A stretch of 64,000 nucleotides of DNA from Berberis thunbergii (lineage: Eukaryota; Streptophyta; Magnoliopsida; Ranunculales; Berberidaceae), in assembly GCA_003290165.1 (NCBI GenBank), contig QNQO01000810.1, positions 124,001-188,000 of the forward strand, read 5' to 3'. The translations under genes were made by a program, and so were the position numbers. The notes under the pieces are model-generated. The model did no database searches. It was not told where the DNA came from and was given only the letters and a program-made list of their open reading frames with translations. Of this stretch, positions 46,734 to 56,785 are shown one piece after another. Numbering within the stretch: position 1 is the stretch's first letter; each line of letters opens with the position of its first letter.

Positions 46734-47399
46734 TTATACAAACTCTATAGATAACCGATCTTTATAATCATCATCCTTTCTCAAACCAGGGATCTCTGAA
46801 ATCTTACTCTACTTTCCATTGTAATGGATCTCTAAGTTCCAGACTTCCAGTTCTTGTCCCCACTTACTATTGCTACAAACATACAAACAAAACAAAATCA
46901 TAACATTTTGACTGATGCAAAGAGAAGACCGAAAATAGACAAATAGAACAAAATCAGACCACTTTCACTGATGCAAACAAAACTAAACTAAACCACATTA
47001 AATCACGCAATCAAACGTTAATAGTAAACTGAAAAAAGAAGACAAGTGCAACACTTAACCATTAGCAACTGCAACACTAAACCACACCAAATGAACACTG
47101 TTACTGATTCATGGAATCACAACCTACTAGCAACACTAAACCAAACTAAATCACTTTCAGAAACAACATTTTCACTGATGCAAACAACAACCACCAAATA
47201 AACAATGGAGAAACCCAAATTTGTGCAAATGAACAAAATACTAACAAAATCATACCATTTACATCATCCATTCAAACATGCATTACATATAGAAACACAA
47301 AAATAAAAACCCTAAAATAGCAAATAAGACTTACAATACATCACGCCAATGAACTTGAAAAGGTTTCACGCCATCTTCAGTGTCTGAAGGAGTGAAATC

Positions 47400-47609
47400 T
47401 CACCTTAGATTTGGCTCCTCATCATTTGGAATTTGACTGAAGAAATCATTAAAATCACTGAACGAATTGCAATCGTCCCAGTGTATGCTAGAAGCGGTGC
47501 TCCCATCATCATCGTTGCTACTGATTGTGATTTTGACACCGAAAACAACCTTCTTCCCCTTCTTCATTTTGGGTTTCCTCTTCTTCATTTCGGAATTACG
47601 CTTCTTCAT
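47400..47609 (-). CDS. Short lysine-rich open frame near the Mutator end
   Basis: The frame begins MKKRNSEMKKRKPKMKK and turns acidic and serine-rich. It starts about 240 bp inside the right inverted end, where the element's own transcript should begin. It could be a first exon of the transposase gene, a captured fragment, or chance. I do not recognise it. Confidence 0.3.
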   Translation of the reverse strand: MKKRNSEMKKRKPKMKKGKKVVFGVKITISSNDDDGSTASSIHWDDCNSFSDFNDFFSQIPNDEEPNLR

Positions 47610-47845
47610 TTTGGTGAGAAATCAGAGATAACAGAAGGAAAGAGGAGAAATGGAACATAGAGAATGAAAACAGAGGGAGTTTTCTCTCCACTGTCCATTT
47701 CTTCAATGGTACGAGCTGACAAAGAGTAAACCCTAGCCGTCCACGTGCCTAGTTCAGGTAATAGACGGTTGGGATTGACATGCTATCACATCAGGCGTGA
47801 TAAGCACGTGAACGACGTTTTCGTCATGCAAAATAGGAAGAATGG

Positions 47846-47947
47846 TGGCACGTGAGGTGCTTAACAATTAAGGCATAGTAATAGTTAGTCTGAGGGGGAA
47901 AGTGCGATATGAATGTTAATTGGGGGCAAAACTGAATTGGCTATATG
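47846..47947 (-). repeat. Terminal inverted repeat of the Mutator element, right
   Basis: Partner of 42275-42373 in reverse complement. Confidence 0.85.
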
Positions 47948-48571
47948 TTTAACTATATAATATGTACACACAAGAACAAGTTACTTGTAACACAATGTGT
48001 GCCAAATAGCAGTAATAAAAAAATCATAATAAGTGATGCCCTGAATTAACTATTTACTTTTGTAGGAATATCGTGACTTTTCACCATTTATAATGAAATT
48101 TAATGTTTGCTCTCCCAAATCCTAATTTTTTTAGTAGATCAATGGTTCATTGACCAAATCCAAATACACATTTGTGATTACCTGTTAGGAATATGGTTCA
48201 TTTACATAACACATTAAATGTACGAAATGTAGGGAATCGGGGTGATGTGGCATGATCTAACGAAGATGGCAGAATCCTCGAGATATCCCCCCACTCCAAG
48301 TCACCCTGGTTCTAGAAACTTGGTTCCCCTAAACATAGTCATAATCTATATAGTTTGTTTTAGATTTAGGCACAACTGATCCCTTCAAGAGACGTAGAAT
48401 TGTAAAACAGTTGAAAGAAAATAAGTCGATTATAATTTGAGAAAGAAATAAGAAATGAAAAAAAAATAAAAAAATTGCTTGGAAATGAAAATAATAATAA
48501 AAAAACATTTTGGAACCATAAATAATTTTTGGGAAATGAGAAAGTAAAATAAAGATTTACCAATTGAGGGG

Positions 48572-48690
48572 TACTAGCTCAGCTAGTGAATTTGTGATGG
48601 ATAAAATCACAAGTTTAGGTTTCGAACCCTGCCGGAGGTGTTTAATAGTTTTAGAATCCAATAAAAATCTCGCTCACCAGTAGATATAAT
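48572..48690 (+). mobile_element. tRNA-derived SINE-like element
   Basis: TAGCTCAGCTAGTG resembles an A box and GGTTTCGAACCC is a B box with one extra T. The rest (GCCGGAGGTG, CCAATAAAAATCTCGCTCACC) is SINE-like body. It lacks a foldable tRNA body, so it is not a tRNA gene. Confidence 0.7.
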
Positions 48691-48717
48691 TGTTTGAGAA
48701 ATGGAAAATTAGCACAT

Positions 48718-48804
48718 CCCGAGGAGGGTGGACGGTTTTCACCCCGTCCACCTCATTTCCCTCGCTGTTTTCCTCGCCCAAAACCTCGACAGCTAGCAAA
48801 GCTC
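48718..48804. mobile_element. Truncated foldback element (one arm)
   Basis: Only the right arm and right end are present (CTCGCTGTTTTCCTCGCCC, CCTCGACAGCTAGCAAAGCTC). The end is the complement of GAGCTTTGCTA seen at 25570 and 59214. The sequence begins in the loop (CCCGAGGAGGGTGG). No 9-bp duplication is legible. Confidence 0.7.
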
Positions 48805-48911
48805 TTATTTTAATTAGAGATGGGGGAGTAAAGATAAGCATCAAAAAGTTTTGTTAGGGTGTAAATCATGATATTTCTTCTTGTCATCGTTAATCAATGA
48901 AAGATGCCATA

Positions 48912-49414
48912 AGGTGAAAGTTGTGTTAATAATTGGTGCAATGGGAATTCACTACAAATGATTTCCATAATCTAGCTTTACAACCCCTAGAATCAATTGT
49001 GGAAAGAGATCTACTTCCAATTATTGTCGGAGGTTCAAATAACTACATTGAGGCTTTAGTTGAGATCTTCGGGGGGTTTTTGACACTTTTACCCCTTTCG
49101 TGGACGATGTTTGTGTTTAAAAATGAATGGGTAAAAAAATGTAAAAACCCCAAAAGAGGAACAAAAGATGCACCAAAAAGAGGCACTCTAGAATTACTCC
49201 TAAATTTAACATACGCGAGTTGACATGTAACCAAATATAGAAGATCCAACATCAACTGAAGCTACTACAGTGGAATGTGCATTGCATCGATGCTAGTGAA
49301 TCATTTTGTAAGTATGGTGTAGAAGCCGCGACATCATGGGAGGAATTTGTCCTGGGACAAAACACTTTGATGATCAAGCAATTTCTAGCGGAAATGAATA
49401 CAACACCTACCTAG
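48912..49414 (+). pseudogene. Adenylate isopentenyltransferase (cytokinin synthase) pseudogene
   Basis: Three fragments in different frames follow family order. The P-loop start KVKVVLIIGAMG (48912-48947) lacks the downstream GKS half. A part with FTTNDFH, ESIVERDLLPIIVGGSNNYIEALV (48948-49066) corresponds to the IPT block around the GGSNSY motif. A C-terminal part (49208-49414) has RELTCNQI, a stop, then WNVHCIDASESF, SWEEFVLGQ and a terminal stop. IPT enzymes join dimethylallyl diphosphate to adenine nucleotides in cytokinin synthesis. Internal deletions remove the Walker-A lysine and the YDCCFLWVD section, and 49068-49198 is foreign hairpin sequence. It is inactive. Confidence 0.8.
49068..49198. 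mobile_element. Hairpin insertion within the isopentenyltransferase pseudogene
   Basis: GGGGTTTTTGACACTTTTACCC is echoed by the complement of GGGTAAAAAAATGTAAAAACCCC. The right border CTAGAATTACTC is the complement of GAGTAATTCTAG, the terminus of the foldback family. The left end and the duplication are unclear. Confidence 0.45.
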
Positions 49415-49888
49415 ATTATTGACAATTAGTACCTCCACTGCGACTACAATTATGCCCGCAATCACCAAAAACACCATTATAATTGTCACTCATTAGAAAA
49501 CACAATCTCTTAACACACGATCTTTCTTGTCTCGAAACAACATTTATTTTCACTTACTCATTTAGGAGAAAAATTTGTAGATGGTGTTTGGATAAACTTA
49601 AATTATAAATGAGATTGTTTTGTTGTGGAGAAAAACAAACAATTCGGAATCAGGGTTTATCCACTTCAAGGTCTTTCACAATAAAGAATGGATTAGGTGG
49701 TGGAGGTTAACAACGTTCGAGCCAACGTTTACAAAATTTGAGGAAGGGAGACTTCGACTTAAGTCTGTTGGAGTGCGAAAGTTTGAATGGTAGTTTTCTT
49801 AAATATGTTTATTTGGGAAATGGTGGTTGTTTTATGTTTATTTGGAAAAGGATATTTGTCCTATTTAAAAAATAAATAAAAATTATTT

Positions 49889-50569
49889 GGCTTCGATTGT
49901 TTGACGCCACCATTTCCCATTATTAACAATACTACCCCGCCTTTTTGTCTAACACCACCGCCTTTCGATCTCACACCACCACTGGCTTTTTGACACCACC
50001 AATATAAATCTAAGACTCAATTCTCAATTTTCTCGATTATCCTTTCCTACTCTTAACGGTTTCTCCCCAGAACAACAATGACTCCCACCGCTATTGATGT
50101 TGTTGCTGCCACCCCTACTGCTTCTATCCCACCCCGCCACACCGCTATTGTTGCTTGCTACCCCTTTTTCCTTCCTCTCTTCCCTTTATTTTCTTTTCAT
50201 CAACAACAGTAGTGAATGTTGTCGCACCCTCCCCCCAAATTTTTTGTTATTCTTTGCTTTCCTTCCGACCTCTGCGAGAATGGAATCCATCCTCGTAGAG
50301 GTCGTCGCGATAACAAAGGTGAATTTTTTTGGGGGTGCAATGGTGATGGTAGGCCGGTCGGTGGCAATAATGTTGCTCTTGATACTCTTGTTAGTTGTTG
50401 TTGAGAAAAAAAAATGATAAGGCTGCAACAACTTGTTGTTAAGAAGAAAAGAGAAAGAAAAAATAGGAGAAAATAAAGAAGAGATGAGAAGATAGGGGGA
50501 AAAAGCTTTATTGGTGTTGTCCCTTAGTAGGTTAAAAAAATGGGGTGGCGGTGTCAAAAAATCACTGCC
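49889..50569. mobile_element. Mutator-like non-autonomous element, relative of 23530-24931
   Basis: It starts GGCTTCGATTGTTTGACGCC and ends GGTGTCAAAAAATCACTGCC, inverted and similar to the ends at 23530 and 24931. The interior has CACCACC-type repeats and a GAGAAAAGAAG-rich right half like the relative. No clear 9-bp duplication and no coding capacity. Confidence 0.5.
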
Positions 50570-51345
50570 TTTTTTTAGTATGTATGTATTTATGTTATGT
50601 TATTTTTTATTCAATTGATTAAAAAGGCACCACTGCATAGCAAATAAATGTTTAAAAAACATCCTAGAGCATTTTATCCAGTCTCATTTGATCATTGCGG
50701 GAAGCAAGTCAAAATATAAAATCTCACACGATTGGGTTATGCCATATGTATCAACAAGTATGGGTCAAGCTAAAGATTGAGATTTTGGTTCTTTGCAATA
50801 AATGATTCATTTACCCAAATTTGAAATTTTGAAAATAAGTAAATACGAATGTTAAAACCCTTATAAGAAAATCTTCAGTTCATCACCCACCAAATAATAA
50901 TAGTTTTATTTATCTATTTTTAACATGTGTAATTTCAAAGCTTCTTCGAAGTCCAAAACCTACTTTTCATGTAACTTCAAAGCTTACCCTTCAACTCTTA
51001 ATTACCATTTCTGCATACATCATTTAAAAAAAAAAAAAAAAGTGAACAACAAAACTAATTTTGCATCGCTACATATACTTCAGATCCATATAAGATATAT
51101 GAAAACAAGCCCATCTCAATCTTGGAGTCGTGACTAATTACATATATAACTATCAGGTCCAAGATAGTTTAAATATGTAAGGACGAGAAAAACCACTGTA
51201 CGAATCTCATACCAAATACTAGACCCGAAACGTATAGGCGCCAAACCCATTGAGCGGCTACCGTATTGTGTAAATAATAGAGGTTCTTTTAAAAGAAGTT
51301 TATCAGTTGCATCCCTATTTCTTTTAATTTTCTCAATCTCATAAG
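50570..51345. other. AT-rich intergenic stretch, nothing recognised
   Basis: No gene or terminal repeats are seen. The last eight bases are the target duplication of the next element. Confidence 0.45.
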
Positions 51346-51709
51346 TAGGGCTGAACAAAAAATCGATCAAACCAATCTGTTCGGATCGATTTTAAAAAAT
51401 TCAAAATCGAAGTGGTCGGTTCAGTTTTCGATTTCTATGTAATTTTAACCGACCAAATATATATAATGAATAATATATATTATATATAAATAATACAATA
51501 TGTTTAAAATAGTCGATCAGTTCGGTTTTGGTTCGAGTTTAGTTGATTCAGTTCGGTTATCGTTTGCATAAATTAGAATCTGTTCAGTTTCGGATCGGGT
51601 TTGTTAATGGTCGGTTCGGTTTCGGTTTGAAAATTTTAAAACTGACCTAAGTCGGTTCGGTTCACGGTGTTGGTGAAAAACTGAACCGTTAGTTCGGTTT
51701 TCAGCCCTA
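51346..51709. mobile_element. Non-autonomous hAT element with perfect 8-bp duplication
   Basis: It runs from TAGGGCTGAACAAAAAATCG to CGGTTTTCAGCCCTA over 364 bp, flanked by CTCATAAG at 51338-51345 and 51710-51717 (8 of 8). The interior is full of GGTTCGGTTTCGG motifs, the counterpart of the CCGAACC repeats at 8756-9243. Confidence 0.95.
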
Positions 51710-51934
51710 CTCATAAGACACTACATTTACTATTGTTGTCTAAAAAAGACACCATGTTCTTAAATCTAAGGATGAGATTTCTCGAAAAATGTTGAAATTA
51801 CACCGAATATTTCTTTTTTTTAGTTACCGAATTTTCTTTCGAAACCGAAATTTTTATTTTTTTCATTAGGTCAATCTCAATGTCGGTACATTTTAATCCG
51901 TTATAATTTTAGTTTAATAATAAAATTTGGTTAT

Positions 51935-52150
51935 ATAAGTGATTCTTATGCAATATGTTATTTATATGACATTATGAGTCTCGTGGTACTTTTTATGTAA
52001 TTTGTAAGAGTTTAAAATGCTTAACTTACATTGATAACTTCAAAATTATAATCAAATTTTTTACGTTTTTTCTACACACAACGAAATATTTCTTAAAATC
52101 AACTTACCAAAATTACCTCGAAAAACGAAATCACAATCTGTGCTTAAATC
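51935..52150 (+). repeat. Dispersed non-coding repeat, copy 2
   Basis: Same block order as 12640-12870, diverged. Followed by unrelated AT-rich DNA and a long AT dinucleotide run. Confidence 0.65.
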
Positions 52151-52232
52151 TAATCTCAAATTGTAATCCCAACATTCTCATTACGCTTGCAATAACATTC
52201 ACTAATTTTCTTGTCACCCCTTCCCCCACCCC

Positions 52233-52238
<6 letters not shown>

Positions 52239-52275
<37 letters not shown>
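52239..52275. repeat. (AT)n microsatellite
   Basis: About 18 perfect AT units in a row. Confidence 0.97.
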
Positions 52276-52281
<6 letters not shown>

Positions 52282-52507
52282 ACATTATTATTAAGATGAC
52301 ATTAACATCTTTTTTTTTTTAATTATTTTATAAGCACCGTTACTATGTGAGAATATTAAAAGTAGTTAAGAAAATGTAATTGCATTTTTATTGAAGAGTT
52401 TTATTAGTTAACAAATTTGCAATTGGCCTAAAACCAAACCAACACGTATAGGATCAAAAGTTGTACAGTTGACATGGAAAATTTCCATGTACTAATATGT
52501 ATATGAA

Positions 52508-52696
52508 GAGTAATTCTAGCTGGCCTGGGAAACCAGCGAGGCTGCTGCCTGGGAGGGGGTGAAATTACACTTTTGCCCCCTCCTTTTTAACACTTTTTCT
52601 AAGTTGTTATAGAATGGGGGGGGGGGGCAAAAGTGTAACTTCGCCCCTCCCAGGCAGTCAACCTCGCTGGATTTCCCAGGCCATTTAGAATTTTCC
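52508..52696. mobile_element. Foldback element, GCCTGGG-arm type, 9-bp duplication
   Basis: A 189-bp hairpin with left end GAGTAATTCTAGCTGGCCTGGG and right end CCCAGGCCATTTAGAATTTTCC. The arms carry CTGCCTGGGAGGGG and AAAAGTGTAA with complements. GTATATGAA flanks it at 52499-52507 and 52697-52705 (9 of 9). The arms match 6146-6324 and not the CGAGG-type relatives, while the outer ends match both types. Confidence 0.92.
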
Positions 52697-52705
52697 GTAT
52701 ATGAA

Positions 52706-53616
52706 TGAATAGAGAAATTTACAATTGTCATTGTTGATTAGCATTTATTTTGGGGCATTCGCAGTTTAGGAACGAGAAATGGTTTTAACTAACCCATGAG
52801 GGCCCATTCAATTTTTTTTAGAATCAACGATACTATTAAGCTATCAAAAAGATTTTATGTTATTAAGAAAATTTTATGAAAAGTATGGATTAAAACTAGA
52901 AACAATGTGTCATAGTTTCAGTGTGTTTTGATGTCGTCCCTGGAGATACATGTTTAGGTCCACCCTATTAAATATCTCGATAAACAAAGTTTGCGAATGT
53001 TTAAGAACCATCCTACGGGTGGTCTTGGACAATGGGTGCCGGTCGGGTCGGCTTATGTCTCACCCAAGCTGGGTCTTAGCTCTCTTCGCGATTATGATAG
53101 TACTCACTTTTTCACATTTTTAGCATGTATCTCGAGATACATGTTGAAACAAGTTTAAATTTGACACATTTTTTCCGATGATGGTATTTAATTTTCCTCA
53201 AAATTTCAGCTCAAATAAAGCTGAAATGCTAGAGTTTTCGTTATTCATGTGTATGTGGCATCCTTACTTTATAATGAAACTAATGGAGTCTTAAATAGGC
53301 AGTCAAAATATTTTTTGATCCTATCATGCCAATATCTATTTCATTTTCATGAAACTTCATTTGAATATGAGATTTCAAATATTGAAGTGAAGATGATCTA
53401 ACTATTCTGACTGAGAATCTTCATTCTAATAGGTGATGTGTTTGTTTTTTTTTTGGGAGGGGGGACAATATGGGTAATTTTGGTGATTGAGTATTAAACG
53501 AGGTGCAGTTTTTAGAGGCAAAAAAAAAAACTTTTTTTGCGTCGGGCCTGTTATTTTAGACATTTAATTAGTGATTTTTGACATTTTGTGGGGGCGCAAG
53601 AGGTTTCTTCACTTTA
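52706..53616. other. Intergenic, diverged repeat material only
   Basis: It contains wording shared with 7990-8190 (GGACAATGGG, GATTATGAT) that suggests an older dispersed repeat into which foldbacks often inserted. No gene is seen. Confidence 0.4.
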
Positions 53617-53625
53617 AAACATAAT

Positions 53626-53814
53626 GAGTTATTCTACATGGCGAGGAAGTGGGTGAGGAAACGAGCGAGGGGAGGGAGGTGGCGGGGTGGGGACCGTTCA
53701 CCTCCCTCGGGATGCACGTGCAAAAAAAGATGGCACACATTCCGAGGGAGGTGAACGGTCCACACCCCGCCACCTCCCTCCCCTCGCTCGTTTCCTCGAC
53801 ATTTAGAATTTCTG
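53626..53814. mobile_element. Foldback element with 9-bp target duplication
   Basis: A 189-bp nearly perfect hairpin. The left end is GAGTTATTCTACATGGCGAGG and the right end CCTCGACATTTAGAATTTCTG. The arms run through AAACGAGCGAGGGGAGGGAG and GACCGTTCACCTCCCTCGG. AAACATAAT flanks it at 53617-53625 and 53815-53823 (9 of 9). Confidence 0.93.
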
Positions 53815-54147
53815 AAACATAATTGATGAATTTCAAAATTGTAGTGTCAATAGAAACTTTTTTTTTCTTTTTCTTTGTTGTACGAAGTATATGTACAACA
53901 ACAAACATTTTTCAATGTTAGTTCACGTGCAAAAAATCTAGAGAGCCAGGCCCGCACAATCAGGCCCCATGCCAGGCCAGTCAAATACCATTTATCATCT
54001 TAGAGATGTTGAAAATGACCCAATCTTTAAAATGATGGATGGTATTGGACTAGTCTGACACTCTAGAAAAATTGGTTCACGTGATAGGAACATGACACAC
54101 CTATTAGTCTTATATGTACCATCTAGAACCGACACTTGTAGCAAACA

Positions 54148-54399
54148 TTAAAGAAGTTGCGCAGATTGTGTGCAACAAAGATATTTAACAACTCCGTATT
54201 TTAATCTACCAGTTTTACTCCACATATAGATTGTTTGATCCTTAAGTCGTTGCATGTGCCATACCTTACAAAACATACATCTGGTATTTCGCCTTGAAAA
54301 TGTTATTGGTTTTACCGTCAAAGCATACTTAGGATTTGTATCTTTAATTATATGAAGAACTTCTTGTGGTCTCATGACACACTTACTCAAATCAACCAC
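54148..54399 (-). pseudogene. Possible FAR1/Mutator-type transposase remnant
   Basis: The frame opens VDLSKCVMRPQEVLHIIKD and continues NPKYALTVKPITFSRRNTRC, resembling the spacer of FAR1-like and Jittery-like transposases (the RPxxIL and TIYNAR blocks of family members). The remainder does not fit. No flanking transposase domains are legible. Confidence 0.35.
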
Positions 54400-54939
54400 A
54401 ACTTTTTATTTACTACTCGAGAAACTTTTTAACACATTATTTCTAATGTTAATATGTACCATATCTCAAAGCTTTCGTTAACATAAGTTTATCGAAATAA
54501 GTATTAGCATATTAAGCACAAAACCTAATTTTCACTAAATCAGAAGGACCTTAATTCTCATTGTAAATTAAAGACCTTACATACAAAATTTGGATCGTCT
54601 ATTCATTGAAACAACAACTAATTGTTTCCCTAACCAAGTTTAAGTTAATATACACGTTTTGTCCTTCTAAACAATTAATTGTTTTTTTAAATTTATATAA
54701 ACTAGAATTTTAGTTGTTTAAGAAACTTAACACTTTTAGTTGTCCAAAATCAAATGGGGATGGGGGGGGGGGGGGGGTAGAAGTTCATGTGCACCAATCT
54801 GAGCCGTTAGATCTATTGGATGACTCAGATTCACGGATTTGAATTTTTTTCTTCTTCTGTCTTTGCTTTTCATCTCGTCTTTCTCAATTTCTCTCTCTCT
54901 CTCATTTTCCCACTGAGGCAATGATGCAGCAGAGCTAGT

Positions 54940-55015
54940 GATGGTGGTGTTTTATATTGAAGATGATGGTGCAACTTATCATGGTGGTGTTTTATATTGA
55001 AGATGATGGTGCAAC
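54940..55015 (+). repeat. Two-copy 40-bp tandem repeat in the Pack-type element
   Basis: ATGGTGGTGTTTTATATTGA and GATGATGGTGCAACT occur twice in tandem just upstream of the captured gene, almost without change. Confidence 0.95.
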
Positions 55016-55035
55016 TGAGGTTAGTGATGCATTGG

Positions 55036-55989
55036 GCAAGAAGAGGTCAGGTGGGGTGTTGCAGAAGAAAGGGAACTGAAAATCGTTGTCGAGGGCTATG
55101 ATGGAAAAAAGGGTTCTTTGTTTCTCCTCAGCAATGTGAGGATAAGTTCAATGATTTGAATAAGAGGTAAAAGAGGGTTAATGATATAATTGGGAAGGGA
55201 ACAACTTGTAAAGTGGTGGAGAACCAGAGTTTGCTTGATACGATGGATCATATTTCGCCTAAGTTGAAGGAGGAAGTGAGGAAGCTACTTAATTCCAAAC
55301 ATCTTTTCTTTAAAGAGATGTGTGCATATCATAATAGTGGTAGCAGTTGCACTGCTTGTGGCGAAGGTGGTGATGTAAGTGCCCATCACTCTGTAGAGTC
55401 TTCTCATCATCAGCAAACGAATCAACAACACTTGTTCAATTCGAGGAGTGTAGCAGTGAAAGAAGGAAGTCATGAAGAAGAGGACGGCAGCAATAAGGAT
55501 GAATATGATGAGGATTCAGAAGAAGAAGAGAATCATGTTGGGGCTAGTGGAGGACATGAAGATGATGTTAAATGTCCTTAAAATCCAGCTCGCTTTCCAA
55601 AAAAAAAAGATGATGTCAAATCTTCATCCAAGAAAAGGCCAAGGAGTTCGTTAATATCGACACCATTACAACAACTAGGTAATGAACTGATGGGTTTGCT
55701 TCAAGACAGGACAAAGAATCCATATGAGCAGAGGCAAAGGATGAGGAGTTGAATAATACAATTGGAAGAACAGCAAGTGAACCACCAATACGAAGCTTTC
55801 GAGCTTGAGAAACAACGGTTGAAATGGCTCAAGTTTAAGGAGGATAAAGAGAAGGACATGGAAAAGTTGAAGCTGAATGACAAAAGATTGAAGCTTGAAA
55901 GTGACAGAATGATTTTTCTTATGCGCAAGAAAGAGCTTGAATTGCTCGATCTCCATCAACGACAATGCTCCACCAACAAAAGATCCTAA
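55036..55989 (+). pseudogene. Trihelix transcription-factor pseudogene (captured copy)
   Basis: The order of blocks fits a plant trihelix DNA-binding factor: GVLQKKGN-stop-KSLSRAM, SPQQCEDKFNDLNKR-stop-KR (third helix region), VVENQSLLDTMD, KLLNSKHLFFKEMCAYHN, an acidic low-complexity middle, and a C-terminal coiled coil (AFELEKQRLKWLKF, LESDRM, KKELELLDLH). Lesions are TGA at 55077-55079 where family members have W, one extra A in the run 55105-55110, TAA at 55168-55170 where Y is expected, TAA at 55579-55581 brought by a SINE fragment, and TGA at 55750-55752. The first helix region is missing. The terminal stop is at 55987-55989. Confidence 0.85.
55574..55608 (+). mobile_element. 35-bp SINE 3'-end fragment with target duplication
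   Basis: The fragment TCCAGCTCGCTTTCC plus an A run matches the 3' end of the SINE at 43055-43207. It sits between GATGATGTTAAAT (55561-55573) and GATGATGTCAAAT (55609-55621), 12 of 13 identical. It is a severely 5'-truncated retroposition event inside the trihelix copy. Fragment plus duplication is 48 bp, so the frame is kept, but it brings an in-frame TAA. Confidence 0.9.
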
Positions 55990-56785
55990 CTTATTGTCCA
56001 TCTCTGATTGAATTATAGAGAATGGAAGATAATGTAATTTGGATGGCTGATGTACCAAAGTTTTTGTTCTTCAAAATTTTAACAGAACCTTTTGCAGAGT
56101 CTTCTCATTTATCACTTTGTTTATCACTTGTTCTTCATGCCTTGAATCTACTCTGTTTATCACTTGCCATTGAATCTATCAATGGGTATTATTTAAGATA
56201 AATAGTCATTTTGTTTAGAAATTTTGAAGTAATTTATCCCACATACGGCCTTATAATTAATTGATCAACTCCACGTTCCACATATAAGATCTTTGAGGTA
56301 AGAAGAAAAATTGGGTTTCGGAAGGGAGCGATTGGTGTTTGAACTTCAAGAAGCTCTGCTGCTGCATTGCCTCAGAGTGAAAATGAGAGAGTGAGAGAGA
56401 AATTGAGAAAGACGAGATGAAAAAAAATATTCAAATCCGTGAATCTAAGCCGTCCAATAGATCTAACTGCTCAGATTGGTACACATGAACTTCTACTTTA
56501 ATCTAACGGTCCCCCTTGATGCACATGAGGAGGTCCCTATAAATGAGTTAGGAATTTGGTTTTCTGGGAATGCCCATATTACGAAATTCCCATCATATTA
56601 CGAAAAAAGCCTTGCTCATATTACAAAATTTCCATCATATCCCCATTTACTCCTTCCCTTTTTATAATATTTCCTCCTATCCCTCTTCGTTCTCCTCATC
56701 TTCTCCATTGTCGTCGTTCGCTTTCTTCGTCCCTTGGCCTACATCATTTGAGCTTTAAGTTTGAGGAAATTTAAATACCAACAAC

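Larger units (their letters stand above)
42275..47947 (-). mobile_element. Decayed autonomous Mutator (MuDR-type) element
   Basis: Long inverted ends of about 100 bp lie at 42275-42373 and 47846-47947 (shared GCCCCCAATTAACATTCATAT, and CCCTCAGACT). Between them the minus strand encodes a MuDR-type transposase in pieces: N-terminal module, DNA-binding domain, catalytic domain, SWIM finger and zinc-knuckle tail. Nonsense codons and a frame change show it is inactive. Exact outer borders and the 9-bp duplication are not resolved because the left end may extend to 42254 (GGGTTAATTGCAC) while the right end does not match there. A SINE inserted at 43055-43207. Confidence 0.9.
54761..56515. mobile_element. 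Pack-type element carrying a trihelix gene copy
   Basis: Inverted repeats of about 150 bp (54778-54935 and 56351-56496) enclose a diverged copy of a host transcription-factor gene. The arms match through TAGAAGTTCATGTG, TTAGATCTATTGGA, CGGATTTGAAT, CATCTCGTCTTTCTCAATTT and CAGCAGAGCT. Long inverted ends around a captured gene, with no transposase, fit a Pack-MULE or a Pack-type element of another superfamily. A G run (54762-54777) and CCCCC (56511-56515) may be the true tips. I found no convincing 9-bp duplication, so the superfamily is not proven. Confidence 0.75.

Noticed and set aside
48572..48660. Second tRNA-like sequence
   Set aside because: The B box has an extra base, stems do not pair and no terminator T run follows; a SINE is more likely.
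54736..54921. 61-residue frame with a proline run, minus strand
   Set aside because: The proline run is a G homopolymer and the rest is the inverted repeat of the Pack-type element.
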